In this document: piece by piece, positions 7,267 through 12,095 of the stretch
How positions within the stretch are numbered: position 1 is the stretch's first letter
Layout: every line of letters starts with the position of its first letter
Origin: an uncultured Clostridia bacterium
GTDB lineage: Bacteria > Bacillota > Clostridia > TANB77 > CAG-508
Direction of reading: 5' to 3'
Assembly (NCBI GenBank): GCA_944393275.1
Contig: CALXZQ010000030.1
Span: 1-12,095, forward strand
DNA length: 12,095 bases
Program-made: the position numbers and the translations under genes
Notes under the pieces: model-generated
Databases searched by the model: none
Told to the model about the DNA's origin: nothing
The model's input: only the letters and a program-made list of their open reading frames with translations

Positions 7267-8202
7267 ATGATACTATACCTAGATATAATATTTTTAGAAA
7301 ATTTATGCATGAACTATATTATATTATTTGCTACAGGAATTATAACGAAGAATAAGATTAAAAAATTAAGAATATTTATTTCTAGCATGATTGGAAGTAT
7401 ATATGTAGTAATCTCTATATTTTCTATTTTTCAAATGTATACAAACGTATTTTTCAAAATATTAATATCAGTATTATTAGTACATATAGCTTATAGTCCA
7501 AAAAATATTAAAGAATTAATAAGTAAACTAATGGTGTTTTATTTAACGTCATTTGCTTTTGGTGGATGTGCATATGCACTTTTATATATTATTAAACCTC
7601 AAAATATTTTTATGAAAAACGGGCTTTATATTGGTACATATCCATTAAAGATAGCATTGCTTGGTGGACTAATAGGGTTTTCATTAATAGTAAATGTATT
7701 TAAGATGATAAAAAATAAGATGAATAAAAAGGATATTTATTGCTATATTGAAATAGAATTTAATAACAAAAAAGCATGCATGAAATCATTAGTAGATACA
7801 GGAAATATGCTTAAAGACCCTATAAGTAATATGCCAGTGATAGTAGTAGAAAAAGAAATATTAAATAATATGATACCTAAAGAAATATTAGAGAATATAG
7901 AAAATATAATCTGTGGAAACAATGAAAAATTTTTTGAGATTATAAAGAACACTGAAATTGCAAACAAATTTAGACTTATACCATTTTCTTCATTAGGAAA
8001 TCAACATGGTTTAATTTTAGGATTTAAAGCAGATAATGTGCATATTGAATATAATGATGAAATAAAAGAAACAAAAAAAGTAATAGTAGGGATATATAGT
8101 AAAAAATTAAGCAAAGGAAATACATATAATGCACTTATTGGATTAGATACAATTATAGAGGAGGATAATAAAGATGAATATATTAAATGTATTAAAAGCT
8201 AA
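7267..8202 (+). CDS. spoIIGA: Sporulation sigma-E factor processing peptidase SpoIIGA
   Basis: SpoIIGA is the membrane aspartic protease that removes the pro-sequence of SigmaE in the mother cell after the polar septum forms, in response to a forespore signal (SpoIIR in B. subtilis). The 311-residue protein has five hydrophobic segments in residues 1-150. A soluble C-terminal domain follows, with the catalytic motif SLVDTGNMLKDP, where Asp177 is the predicted active-site residue, and PFSSLGNQHGLILGFK downstream. The start ATG follows AAGGTGA (7256-7262). Its 3' end overlaps sigE by 29 bp in a different frame, so protease and substrate are made from one message and probably by coupled translation. 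Confidence 0.95.
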   Translation: MILYLDIIFLENLCMNYIILFATGIITKNKIKKLRIFISSMIGSIYVVISIFSIFQMYTNVFFKILISVLLVHIAYSPKNIKELISKLMVFYLTSFAFGGCAYALLYIIKPQNIFMKNGLYIGTYPLKIALLGGLIGFSLIVNVFKMIKNKMNKKDIYCYIEIEFNNKKACMKSLVDTGNMLKDPISNMPVIVVEKEILNNMIPKEILENIENIICGNNEKFFEIIKNTEIANKFRLIPFSSLGNQHGLILGFKADNVHIEYNDEIKETKKVIVGIYSKKLSKGNTYNALIGLDTIIEEDNKDEYIKCIKS

Positions 8203-8908
8203 TTTGGAAACACTATATATAAAATATTTCAAAGAGGATAATCTAATTGAAGAATTACCTATTTATTATATTGGAGGTAGTCAAACATTACCACCACCAC
8301 TTACTCCAGAAGAGGAAGAGGATTTATTAAACAAATTAGATTCTGATGAAAAAAGTGTAAAGCAAACTTTAGTAGAAAGAAATTTAAGATTAGTAGTTTA
8401 TATAGCTAAAAAGTTTGAGAATACAGGAGTGGATTTAGAGGATTTAATTTCTATAGGAACAATAGGATTGATGAAAGGTGTAAATACTTTTAAAAAAGAT
8501 AAAAATATAAAACTTGCAACATATGCTTCAAGATGTATAGAAAATGAGATACTTATGTATTTAAGAAGAAGTAACAAAATAAAGGGAGAAATTTCAATAG
8601 ATGAACCATTAAATCAAGATGGAGATGGAAATGAGCTTTTATTATCAGATATTTTGGGTACGGAAAGTGATATAACATCAAGAGCTATCGAAGATGAAGT
8701 AGATAAAAGTTTACTTAGAGCATCAATAAAAAAATTAAATAGCAGAGAAAGAAATATTATGGAACTAAGATTTGGATTTATTACAGGAGATGAAAAAACA
8801 CAAAAAGAAGTAGCAGATATGTTGGGAATTTCACAAAGTTATATTTCAAGATTAGAGAAAAAGATTATTAGTAAAATGAAAAAAGATATAATAAGTAAAA
8901 CAGGATAA
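8174..8908 (+). CDS. sigE: RNA polymerase sporulation sigma factor SigE (pro-form)
   Basis: SigE directs early mother-cell gene expression in sporulation. The 244-residue protein matches the family along its length. An amphipathic pro-sequence of about 30 residues leads to the processing site PIYYIGGSQTLPPPL (Tyr31-Tyr32), cut by SpoIIGA. Region 2 contains NLRLVVYIAKKFENTG, DLISIGTIGLMKGVNTF and ATYASRCIENEILMYLRR. Region 4 contains KTQKEVADMLGISQSYISRLEKK, a helix-turn-helix for -35 recognition (given here with breaks in mind: key segment GISQSYISRLEK). ATG 8174 is preceded by AGAGGAGG (8157-8164), which lies inside spoIIGA and decides this start. sigG follows after 77 bp. Confidence 0.97.
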   Translation: MNILNVLKANLETLYIKYFKEDNLIEELPIYYIGGSQTLPPPLTPEEEEDLLNKLDSDEKSVKQTLVERNLRLVVYIAKKFENTGVDLEDLISIGTIGLMKGVNTFKKDKNIKLATYASRCIENEILMYLRRSNKIKGEISIDEPLNQDGDGNELLLSDILGTESDITSRAIEDEVDKSLLRASIKKLNSRERNIMELRFGFITGDEKTQKEVADMLGISQSYISRLEKKIISKMKKDIISKTG

Positions 8909-8919
8909 ATATATGATTA

Positions 8920-8948
8920 GAATAAAAAACCTTAATTTGGAAATAATC
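8920..8948 (+). promoter_or_regulatory. Candidate SigmaF/SigmaG-type promoter of sigG
   Basis: GAATA (8920-8924) fits the SigmaG-type -35 (GHATR) and nearly the SigmaF type. GGAAATAATC (8939-8948) fits the SigmaF -10 (GGNRANAMTW) at nine of ten positions. The 14-bp gap is about one base shorter than usual. A start near 8955 would leave about 30 bases of leader before sigG. In B. subtilis sigG is first transcribed by SigmaF and then by SigmaG, so a promoter of this class is expected here. Confidence 0.45.
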
Positions 8949-8982
8949 TAAATAAGCTAGATTTATCAAAAGGAGGTTTTTT
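8924..8982 (+). promoter_or_regulatory. Long imperfect RNA hairpin covering the sigG ribosome-binding site
   Basis: Three collinear helices can form: 8924-8932 with 8974-8982 (9 bp), 8936-8939 with 8967-8970 (4 bp), and 8945-8950 with 8958-8963 (6 bp) around a 7-base loop. A few bulges and two further A-U pairs (8943-8944 with 8965-8966) lie between them. The outer helix pairs CCT with the AGG of the sigG site AGGAGG (8971-8976). Only RNA started upstream, for instance from spoIIGA, contains the outer left arm. Confidence 0.5.
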
Positions 8983-8985
8983 TAT

Positions 8986-9759
8986 TTGATTAATAAGGTA
9001 GAAATTTGTGGTGTGAACACTTCTAAATTACCAATACTATCAAATGAAGAAAAAAATGAACTATTTATTAAAATAAAAAATGGAGATAAAGAAGCGAGAG
9101 AAAAATTTATACAAGGAAATTTAAGACTAGTATTAAGTGTGATTAAAAGATTTAGAGGGAGAGGTGAAAACCCAGATGATTTATTTCAAGTGGGTTGTAT
9201 AGGGCTAATAAAATCTATAGACAATTTTGATTTGGGGCAAAATGTACAGTTTAGTACGTATGCAGTACCAATGATAATTGGAGAAATAAGAAGATACTTA
9301 AGGGATAATAATGCAATAAGAGTGAGTAGATCAATTAGAGATTTAGCGTATAAGGTAATAAGTTTTAAAGAAAAATATTTAAAAGAAAAAAATAAAGAAC
9401 CAAACCTAGAAGAAATTGCTAAAGAACTAGAAGTTGAAGTAGAAGAGATTGCTTTTGCACTAGATGCAATACAAGATCCTGTTTCATTACAAGAACCGGT
9501 ATTTAATGATGGAACTGATAATATTTTTATAATGGATCAGATTTATGATATAAAAAATACTGATGATAAATGGGCAGAAAATATTACTATTTATGAAGCT
9601 GTAAAAAGATTAAACGAAAAAGAAAAAATGATAGTAGACAAAAGATTCTTTGAAGGAAGAACTCAAATGGAAGTGGCAGAAGAAATAGGAATTTCCCAAG
9701 CACAGGTGTCGAGATTAGAGAAAAGTGCAATAGATCATATTAAAAGATTTTACAAGTAA
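8986..9759 (+). CDS. sigG: RNA polymerase sporulation sigma factor SigG
   Basis: SigG is the late forespore sigma factor. The 257-residue protein keeps the characteristic N-terminal VEICGVNTSKLPIL (5-18), the anti-sigma/core-binding region, then region 2 (GNLRLVLSVIKRF, DDLFQVGCIGLIKSIDNFD, FSTYAVPMIIGEIRRYLRD). Region 3 includes AIRVSRSIRDLAYK, and region 4 carries the helix-turn-helix around QMEVAEEIGISQAQVSRLEK. The start is TTG 8986, 9 bp after AGGAGG (8971-8976); it reproduces the family N-terminus exactly. The weak start codon and the hairpin over the ribosome site both suggest translation is held down. The gene ends directly in a terminator, closing the spoIIGA-sigE-sigG group. Confidence 0.97.
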   Translation: MINKVEICGVNTSKLPILSNEEKNELFIKIKNGDKEAREKFIQGNLRLVLSVIKRFRGRGENPDDLFQVGCIGLIKSIDNFDLGQNVQFSTYAVPMIIGEIRRYLRDNNAIRVSRSIRDLAYKVISFKEKYLKEKNKEPNLEEIAKELEVEVEEIAFALDAIQDPVSLQEPVFNDGTDNIFIMDQIYDIKNTDDKWAENITIYEAVKRLNEKEKMIVDKRFFEGRTQMEVAEEIGISQAQVSRLEKSAIDHIKRFYK

Positions 9760-9786
9760 ACTATTCTATTAAAGAATAGTTTTTTT
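9758..9786 (+). terminator. Intrinsic terminator of sigG
   Basis: A perfect 10-bp stem (9758-9767 with 9773-9782), a 5-base loop and T residues from 9780 to 9786. The stem begins inside the sigG stop codon. Confidence 0.85.
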
Positions 9787-9804
9787 ATATGTAAATCATA
9801 TATA

Positions 9805-9833
9805 TTGTAAAATTAATAAAATAAAGATATAAT
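9805..9833 (+). promoter_or_regulatory. SigA-type promoter of the NPVQ-tailed protein gene
   Basis: TTGTAA (9805-9810), a 17-bp spacer and a perfect TATAAT (9828-9833). Transcription would start near 9840, directly at the AGGAGG site (9841-9846), giving a leader of only about 16 bases. The gene therefore looks independently and vegetatively expressed, outside the sporulation operon. Confidence 0.65.
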
Positions 9834-9855
9834 TATATATAGGAGGAGTATAAAA

Positions 9856-11379
9856 ATGAAAAAAAACAAAGTAAAAGCTCTAATTATATTAGTAATATTA
9901 TTGATCATTTTATTTGGAATAGTATGTGCTGTTACAGATATATTTAGAAGTCCTAAAACTTTATTTTATAAATACCTGATAAACGGTAATATAGATAATA
10001 TAACAGACAAAACTTATGATGATTTTTTAGAAGAAATTCAAGACGAGTCTAGTTATGAAATTTCCGGAAATATAAATATACAATCTCAATTAGATACTAG
10101 TACTAATAAAATTAATATGGGATATAGTATATTAACTGATGAAAATCAAAATAAGTATATTAATCTGAAAGAAAATAGTAATGATGAAAATAGTTTAAAT
10201 ATAGAATTTGTTCAAAATAATACTTTATTTGGTATAAAAGAAAAGAATATTTATGATAAATATATATCTTTTGATTTATCTAAAGCAAAAGAAACATTAG
10301 AGAAAATTAACTTGGATTCTTCTCAAGTTGAAGATGCATCTGCTTATGAAAAATATCTTCTATATTATATAAGTAAAGAAGATAGAAAAACAATTCTAAA
10401 TACATATAAAGATATTATATATAAAAATATTCCTGATAGAAAATATAGTGTAGAAAAAAATGTGAATATAGACGTAAATGGAAATTCATATAAATGTAAT
10501 GCTTATAAATTGAGACTTACAAGTGAAGAATATAGTAAAGTATATACTGAGCTATTAGAAGAACTAAAAAATGATGAATTAACTTTAAATTTAATTGTAG
10601 AGAAATATAATATGGCAAATTTAAATAAAAAAGATATAACCAAACAAGATTTATTAAAAAGTATTCAAAAGAAACAAGATTCTCTTAATAACTCAGGAGA
10701 AAATATTTCCGATTTAGAAATAATAGTATATGTAAACAACTCAAAGACAATAAGAACAGAAATAATAAAAAATAATGAAAGCATAGTTATAGATGCAACT
10801 AGAACAAAAAAACAACTAACTACCCTTATTAAAATAAATAAAGATAATAAAAAGTATGAAATATTAGGCAACTTTAATAAGGTATCTGATAACAATATAG
10901 AAAGTAAAATAATATACGTACATAATAACACTAATATTAAAATAGATATAAGCACAGAAATAAGTAAGGCACAAACTAGTATAATACAATTAAATGAAGA
11001 AAATTCTGAAAATATCAGTGAAAAAACATCAGAAGACATATTAAATATTGATAGTACAATAATAAGAAACCTAAATAATCTAATTATGAATAGAATAGAT
11101 AATGAAGAAACAAGAAACTTTTTAAGTACTATTATAGAAAAGTTTAATATATCCGGAGAAGAAATATATACAGACGAACCAGAGGAAGAAAACAATGATA
11201 ATGAGAATATAGAAGAAACGAACAATGAAGATAATACAAATTATGAGCAGGAAAATAATATAAATTCGGATGAAGAAAATAACACAAATTTAGAAGAAGA
11301 AAATAATATAATTGAAAATCCTGTACAGAATCCCGTGCAGAATCCAGTACAAAACCCGGTTCAAAATCCTGTTCAATAA
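9856..11379 (+). CDS. Uncharacterised membrane-anchored protein with acidic tail and NPVQ repeats
   Basis: I do not recognise this 507-residue protein. A short basic N-terminus (MKKNKVK) leads to one hydrophobic segment (about residues 8-27), which is either an uncleaved signal anchor or a signal peptide; there is no good lipobox at the nearby Cys. A juxtamembrane SPKTLFYKYL follows. Residues 40-435 look like a soluble, mostly extracellular domain rich in Asn, Lys, Ile and Thr, with alternating polar/apolar strands suggesting beta structure, and with almost no cysteine. Residues 440-487 are Glu/Asn/Asp-rich and probably disordered. Residues 488-507 are five NPVQ repeats at the very end. It has its own promoter and a terminator on each side, so it is monocistronic between sigG and ylmC, which are close neighbours in many Bacilli. 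It could be an envelope or surface protein; no function can be assigned. Confidence 0.8.
   Translation: MKKNKVKALIILVILLIILFGIVCAVTDIFRSPKTLFYKYLINGNIDNITDKTYDDFLEEIQDESSYEISGNINIQSQLDTSTNKINMGYSILTDENQNKYINLKENSNDENSLNIEFVQNNTLFGIKEKNIYDKYISFDLSKAKETLEKINLDSSQVEDASAYEKYLLYYISKEDRKTILNTYKDIIYKNIPDRKYSVEKNVNIDVNGNSYKCNAYKLRLTSEEYSKVYTELLEELKNDELTLNLIVEKYNMANLNKKDITKQDLLKSIQKKQDSLNNSGENISDLEIIVYVNNSKTIRTEIIKNNESIVIDATRTKKQLTTLIKINKDNKKYEILGNFNKVSDNNIESKIIYVHNNTNIKIDISTEISKAQTSIIQLNEENSENISEKTSEDILNIDSTIIRNLNNLIMNRIDNEETRNFLSTIIEKFNISGEEIYTDEPEEENNDNENIEETNNEDNTNYEQENNINSDEENNTNLEEENNIIENPVQNPVQNPVQNPVQNPVQ
11317..11376 (+). repeat. Five tandem 12-bp units encoding NPVQ
   Basis: Five in-frame copies of Asn-Pro-Val-Gln end just before the stop codon. 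The copies differ only at synonymous positions: proline is written CCT, CCC, CCA, CCG and CCT, and the Val and Gln codons also vary. The unit is conserved as protein, not as DNA. Confidence 0.95.
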
Positions 11380-11415
11380 TGTAACAAAAATCTAACAATA
11401 AAAATATAATAAAAG

Positions 11416-11451
11416 AGATTATTACTAAATATAATAGTAGTAGTCTTTTTT
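11416..11451 (+). terminator. Intrinsic terminator after the NPVQ-tailed protein gene
   Basis: A 12-bp stem with two G-U pairs (11416-11427 with 11435-11446), a 7-base loop and T residues through 11451. Confidence 0.75.
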
Positions 11452-11475
11452 ATTATAGAAAGTTAGGGGAGTATT

Positions 11476-11709
11476 ATGGGAAATAAAGGATTAGATTTTA
11501 AACATAAGGAAGTCATAAATATAAAGGAAGGTAAAAGATTGGGGTATGTTCAAGATGTGTGTGCTGATTTAGAAACAGGGATAATAACTTCAATAATTGT
11601 TCCTGGAAGCAATAAAATGTTTAATATGTTTGGTAATAATAGTGAAATAGTTATACCTTGGCAAAATATAAAATGCATTGGGGAAGATTTAATTTTAGTA
11701 GACATATAA
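11476..11709 (+). CDS. ylmC: YlmC/YmxH family PRC-barrel protein
   Basis: This 77-residue protein is a single PRC-barrel domain. The segments KEVINIKEGKRLGYVQDV, ETGIITSIIVPG, and VIPWQNIKCIGEDLILVDI match the YlmC/YmxH family, which is widespread in spore-forming Firmicutes and often annotated as sporulation-related without a defined role. In B. subtilis ylmC lies downstream of sigG, so its place here is conserved, although another gene now intervenes. The ATG follows AGGGGAG (11465-11471). Because a terminator lies just upstream, a promoter would have to lie in or near 11447-11470 or transcription must read through; no clear promoter is visible. Confidence 0.9.
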   Translation: MGNKGLDFKHKEVINIKEGKRLGYVQDVCADLETGIITSIIVPGSNKMFNMFGNNSEIVIPWQNIKCIGEDLILVDI

Positions 11710-11748
11710 TATGGAAAAAAATACCAGTAAAAATAGATAAAAAAGATA

Positions 11749-11780
11749 TTGACTTCATTAGAGGTTTGTGATATTATAAT
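11749..11780 (+). promoter_or_regulatory. Upstream promoter P1 of the rRNA region or of a small RNA
   Basis: TTGACT (11749-11754) and TATTAT (11772-11777) are 17 bp apart; an overlapping perfect TATAAT (11775-11780) is 20 bp from the -35. It lies about 170 bp before the stronger rRNA promoter on the same strand. Tandem promoters are common before rRNA operons, so P1 may be the distal one. Confidence 0.55.
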
Positions 11781-11784
11781 TAAA

Positions 11785-11886
11785 GAACTTGAAAGACAAA
11801 TGAGAAACATATAAAAATATGTAAATTAGTAATAAGTCTTGCAAAAGAAAAATGTAAATACAATATGTTACTAATTTTTATTTTGC
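11785..11886 (+). ncRNA. Possible structured leader or small RNA with two alternative hairpins
   Basis: Downstream of P1 there is no open frame above about 10 codons. The RNA could form a 6-bp hairpin (11807-11812/11817-11822). It could then form either of two mutually exclusive stems: 11823-11834 with 11866-11877 (12 bp, one G-U), followed by a T-rich run and terminator-like, or 11841-11853 with 11874-11886 (12 of 13 paired). I recognise no known RNA family. Real transcription is not demonstrated. Confidence 0.3.
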
Positions 11887-11902
11887 CCTAAAAAATAAAA
11901 TT

Positions 11903-11951
11903 AAGAATTTTTTAAAAAAGTGTTGACAAAGAGTCTTTTAAGTTATATAAT
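11903..11951 (+). promoter_or_regulatory. Strong rRNA operon promoter P2 with UP element
   Basis: TTGACA (11923-11928), exactly 17 bp, and TATAAT (11946-11951) match the vegetative consensus at every position. The preceding 20 bases (11903-11922), with a T6 and an A6 tract, match the UP-element consensus at all but one specified position. The probable start is near G11959. Confidence 0.9.
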
Positions 11952-11958
11952 ACGAGTC

Positions 11959-12079
11959 GTTCCCTTATACAGAGGAACAGACAAAAGTACATTGAAAAGT
12001 AAATAATAAATTCTAAATAGAGAAGAAACCAAGCGGTAGAATCTAAACTACCGAGAAATAAAAAATAGAGAAGCTAGAA
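11959..12079 (+). other. Pre-16S rRNA leader with hairpins and boxA-like sequence
   Basis: The transcript would begin with a hairpin (11959-11963 with 11974-11978, extended by two pairs past one mismatch). Then comes TACATTGAAAAGTAAATAAT (11988-12007), resembling the TTGAAAA-containing antitermination/processing elements of Firmicutes rRNA leaders. A perfect 6-bp hairpin follows (12034-12039/12048-12053) after the AACCAAGC word. No open frame is present. The identification follows from the promoter and the 16S start after it. Confidence 0.6.
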
Positions 12080-12095
12080 AAAACTTAAAGTTTGA
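12080..12095 (+). rRNA. 5' end of 16S rRNA (partial, cut by the window edge)
   Basis: The final bases AAAGTTTGA align with the conserved 16S start (AGAGTTTGATC in the universal forward primer site). Counting back as in E. coli puts the mature 5' end near 12080. Only about 16 bases are present. The call depends on the preceding consensus rRNA promoter and leader. Confidence 0.6.

Noticed and set aside
9916..9930. Possible lipobox at the Cys after the N-terminal hydrophobic segment of the NPVQ-tailed protein
   Set aside because: The residues before the Cys are Gly-Ile-Val; a bulky Val at -1 does not fit the lipobox, so a plain signal anchor is more likely.
10665..11225. A long open frame on the minus strand opposite the NPVQ-tailed protein gene
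   Set aside because: Its Ser/Leu/Ile/Phe-rich composition is what the complement of Asn/Lys/Glu-rich codons produces, and it has no ribosome site or recognisable domain.
11711..11740. A nine-codon open frame after ylmC
   Set aside because: It is too short, has no ribosome site and is typical of chance frames in A-rich DNA.

Overview
The window comes from a low-GC, endospore-forming member of the Firmicutes, most likely an uncultured Clostridia lineage. The evidence is the strongly A/T-biased codon use, the Gram-positive cell-division gene order, and two sporulation sigma factor genes (sigE, sigG) directly after ftsZ. All real genes lie on the + strand.

Layout. Positions 1-112 hold the last codons of an unidentified gene and its terminator. 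Positions 191-4442 hold murA, ftsQ/divIB, two tandem DUF881 genes (the ylxW/ylxX positions of Bacillus subtilis) and sbp (DUF1290): one close-packed peptidoglycan/divisome block. A regulatory region of about 280 bp follows, with a weak terminator, two kinds of short phased repeat and a SigA-type promoter. It precedes ftsA-ftsZ, which end at a strong hairpin terminator. Positions 7267-9759 are spoIIGA-sigE-sigG. SpoIIGA is the membrane protease that activates pro-SigmaE in the mother cell, and SigmaG is the late forespore factor. The sigE-sigG gap folds into a long hairpin over the sigG ribosome-binding site and contains a candidate forespore-type promoter. After the sigG terminator comes a monocistronic gene for an unrecognised membrane-anchored, surface-exposed protein ending in an acidic tail and five NPVQ repeats, then a ylmC/ymxH-family gene. 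The last 386 bases carry two candidate promoters. The second has a perfect TTGACA-N17-TATAAT and a near-consensus UP element. A structured leader follows and the sequence stops within the first bases of a 16S rRNA gene, so an rRNA operon begins here.

How it fits together. MurA makes the committed peptidoglycan precursor step. FtsA and FtsZ form the Z-ring and FtsQ/DivIB scaffolds the septal synthase. In spore formers the same ring is moved to a pole during sporulation, and SpoIIGA/SigmaE then SigmaG run the compartment-specific programmes that follow. Placing these genes side by side couples division and sporulation physically, as in Bacillus and Clostridium.

Most genes are ordinary core genes. 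The points most worth a second look are the sigG leader hairpin with its internal promoter, the 11-bp phased TTRTTACA repeats before ftsA, the unknown NPVQ-tailed gene between sigG and ylmC, and a possible structured RNA with two mutually exclusive hairpins upstream of the rRNA promoter. All promoter and RNA-structure calls were made by eye.
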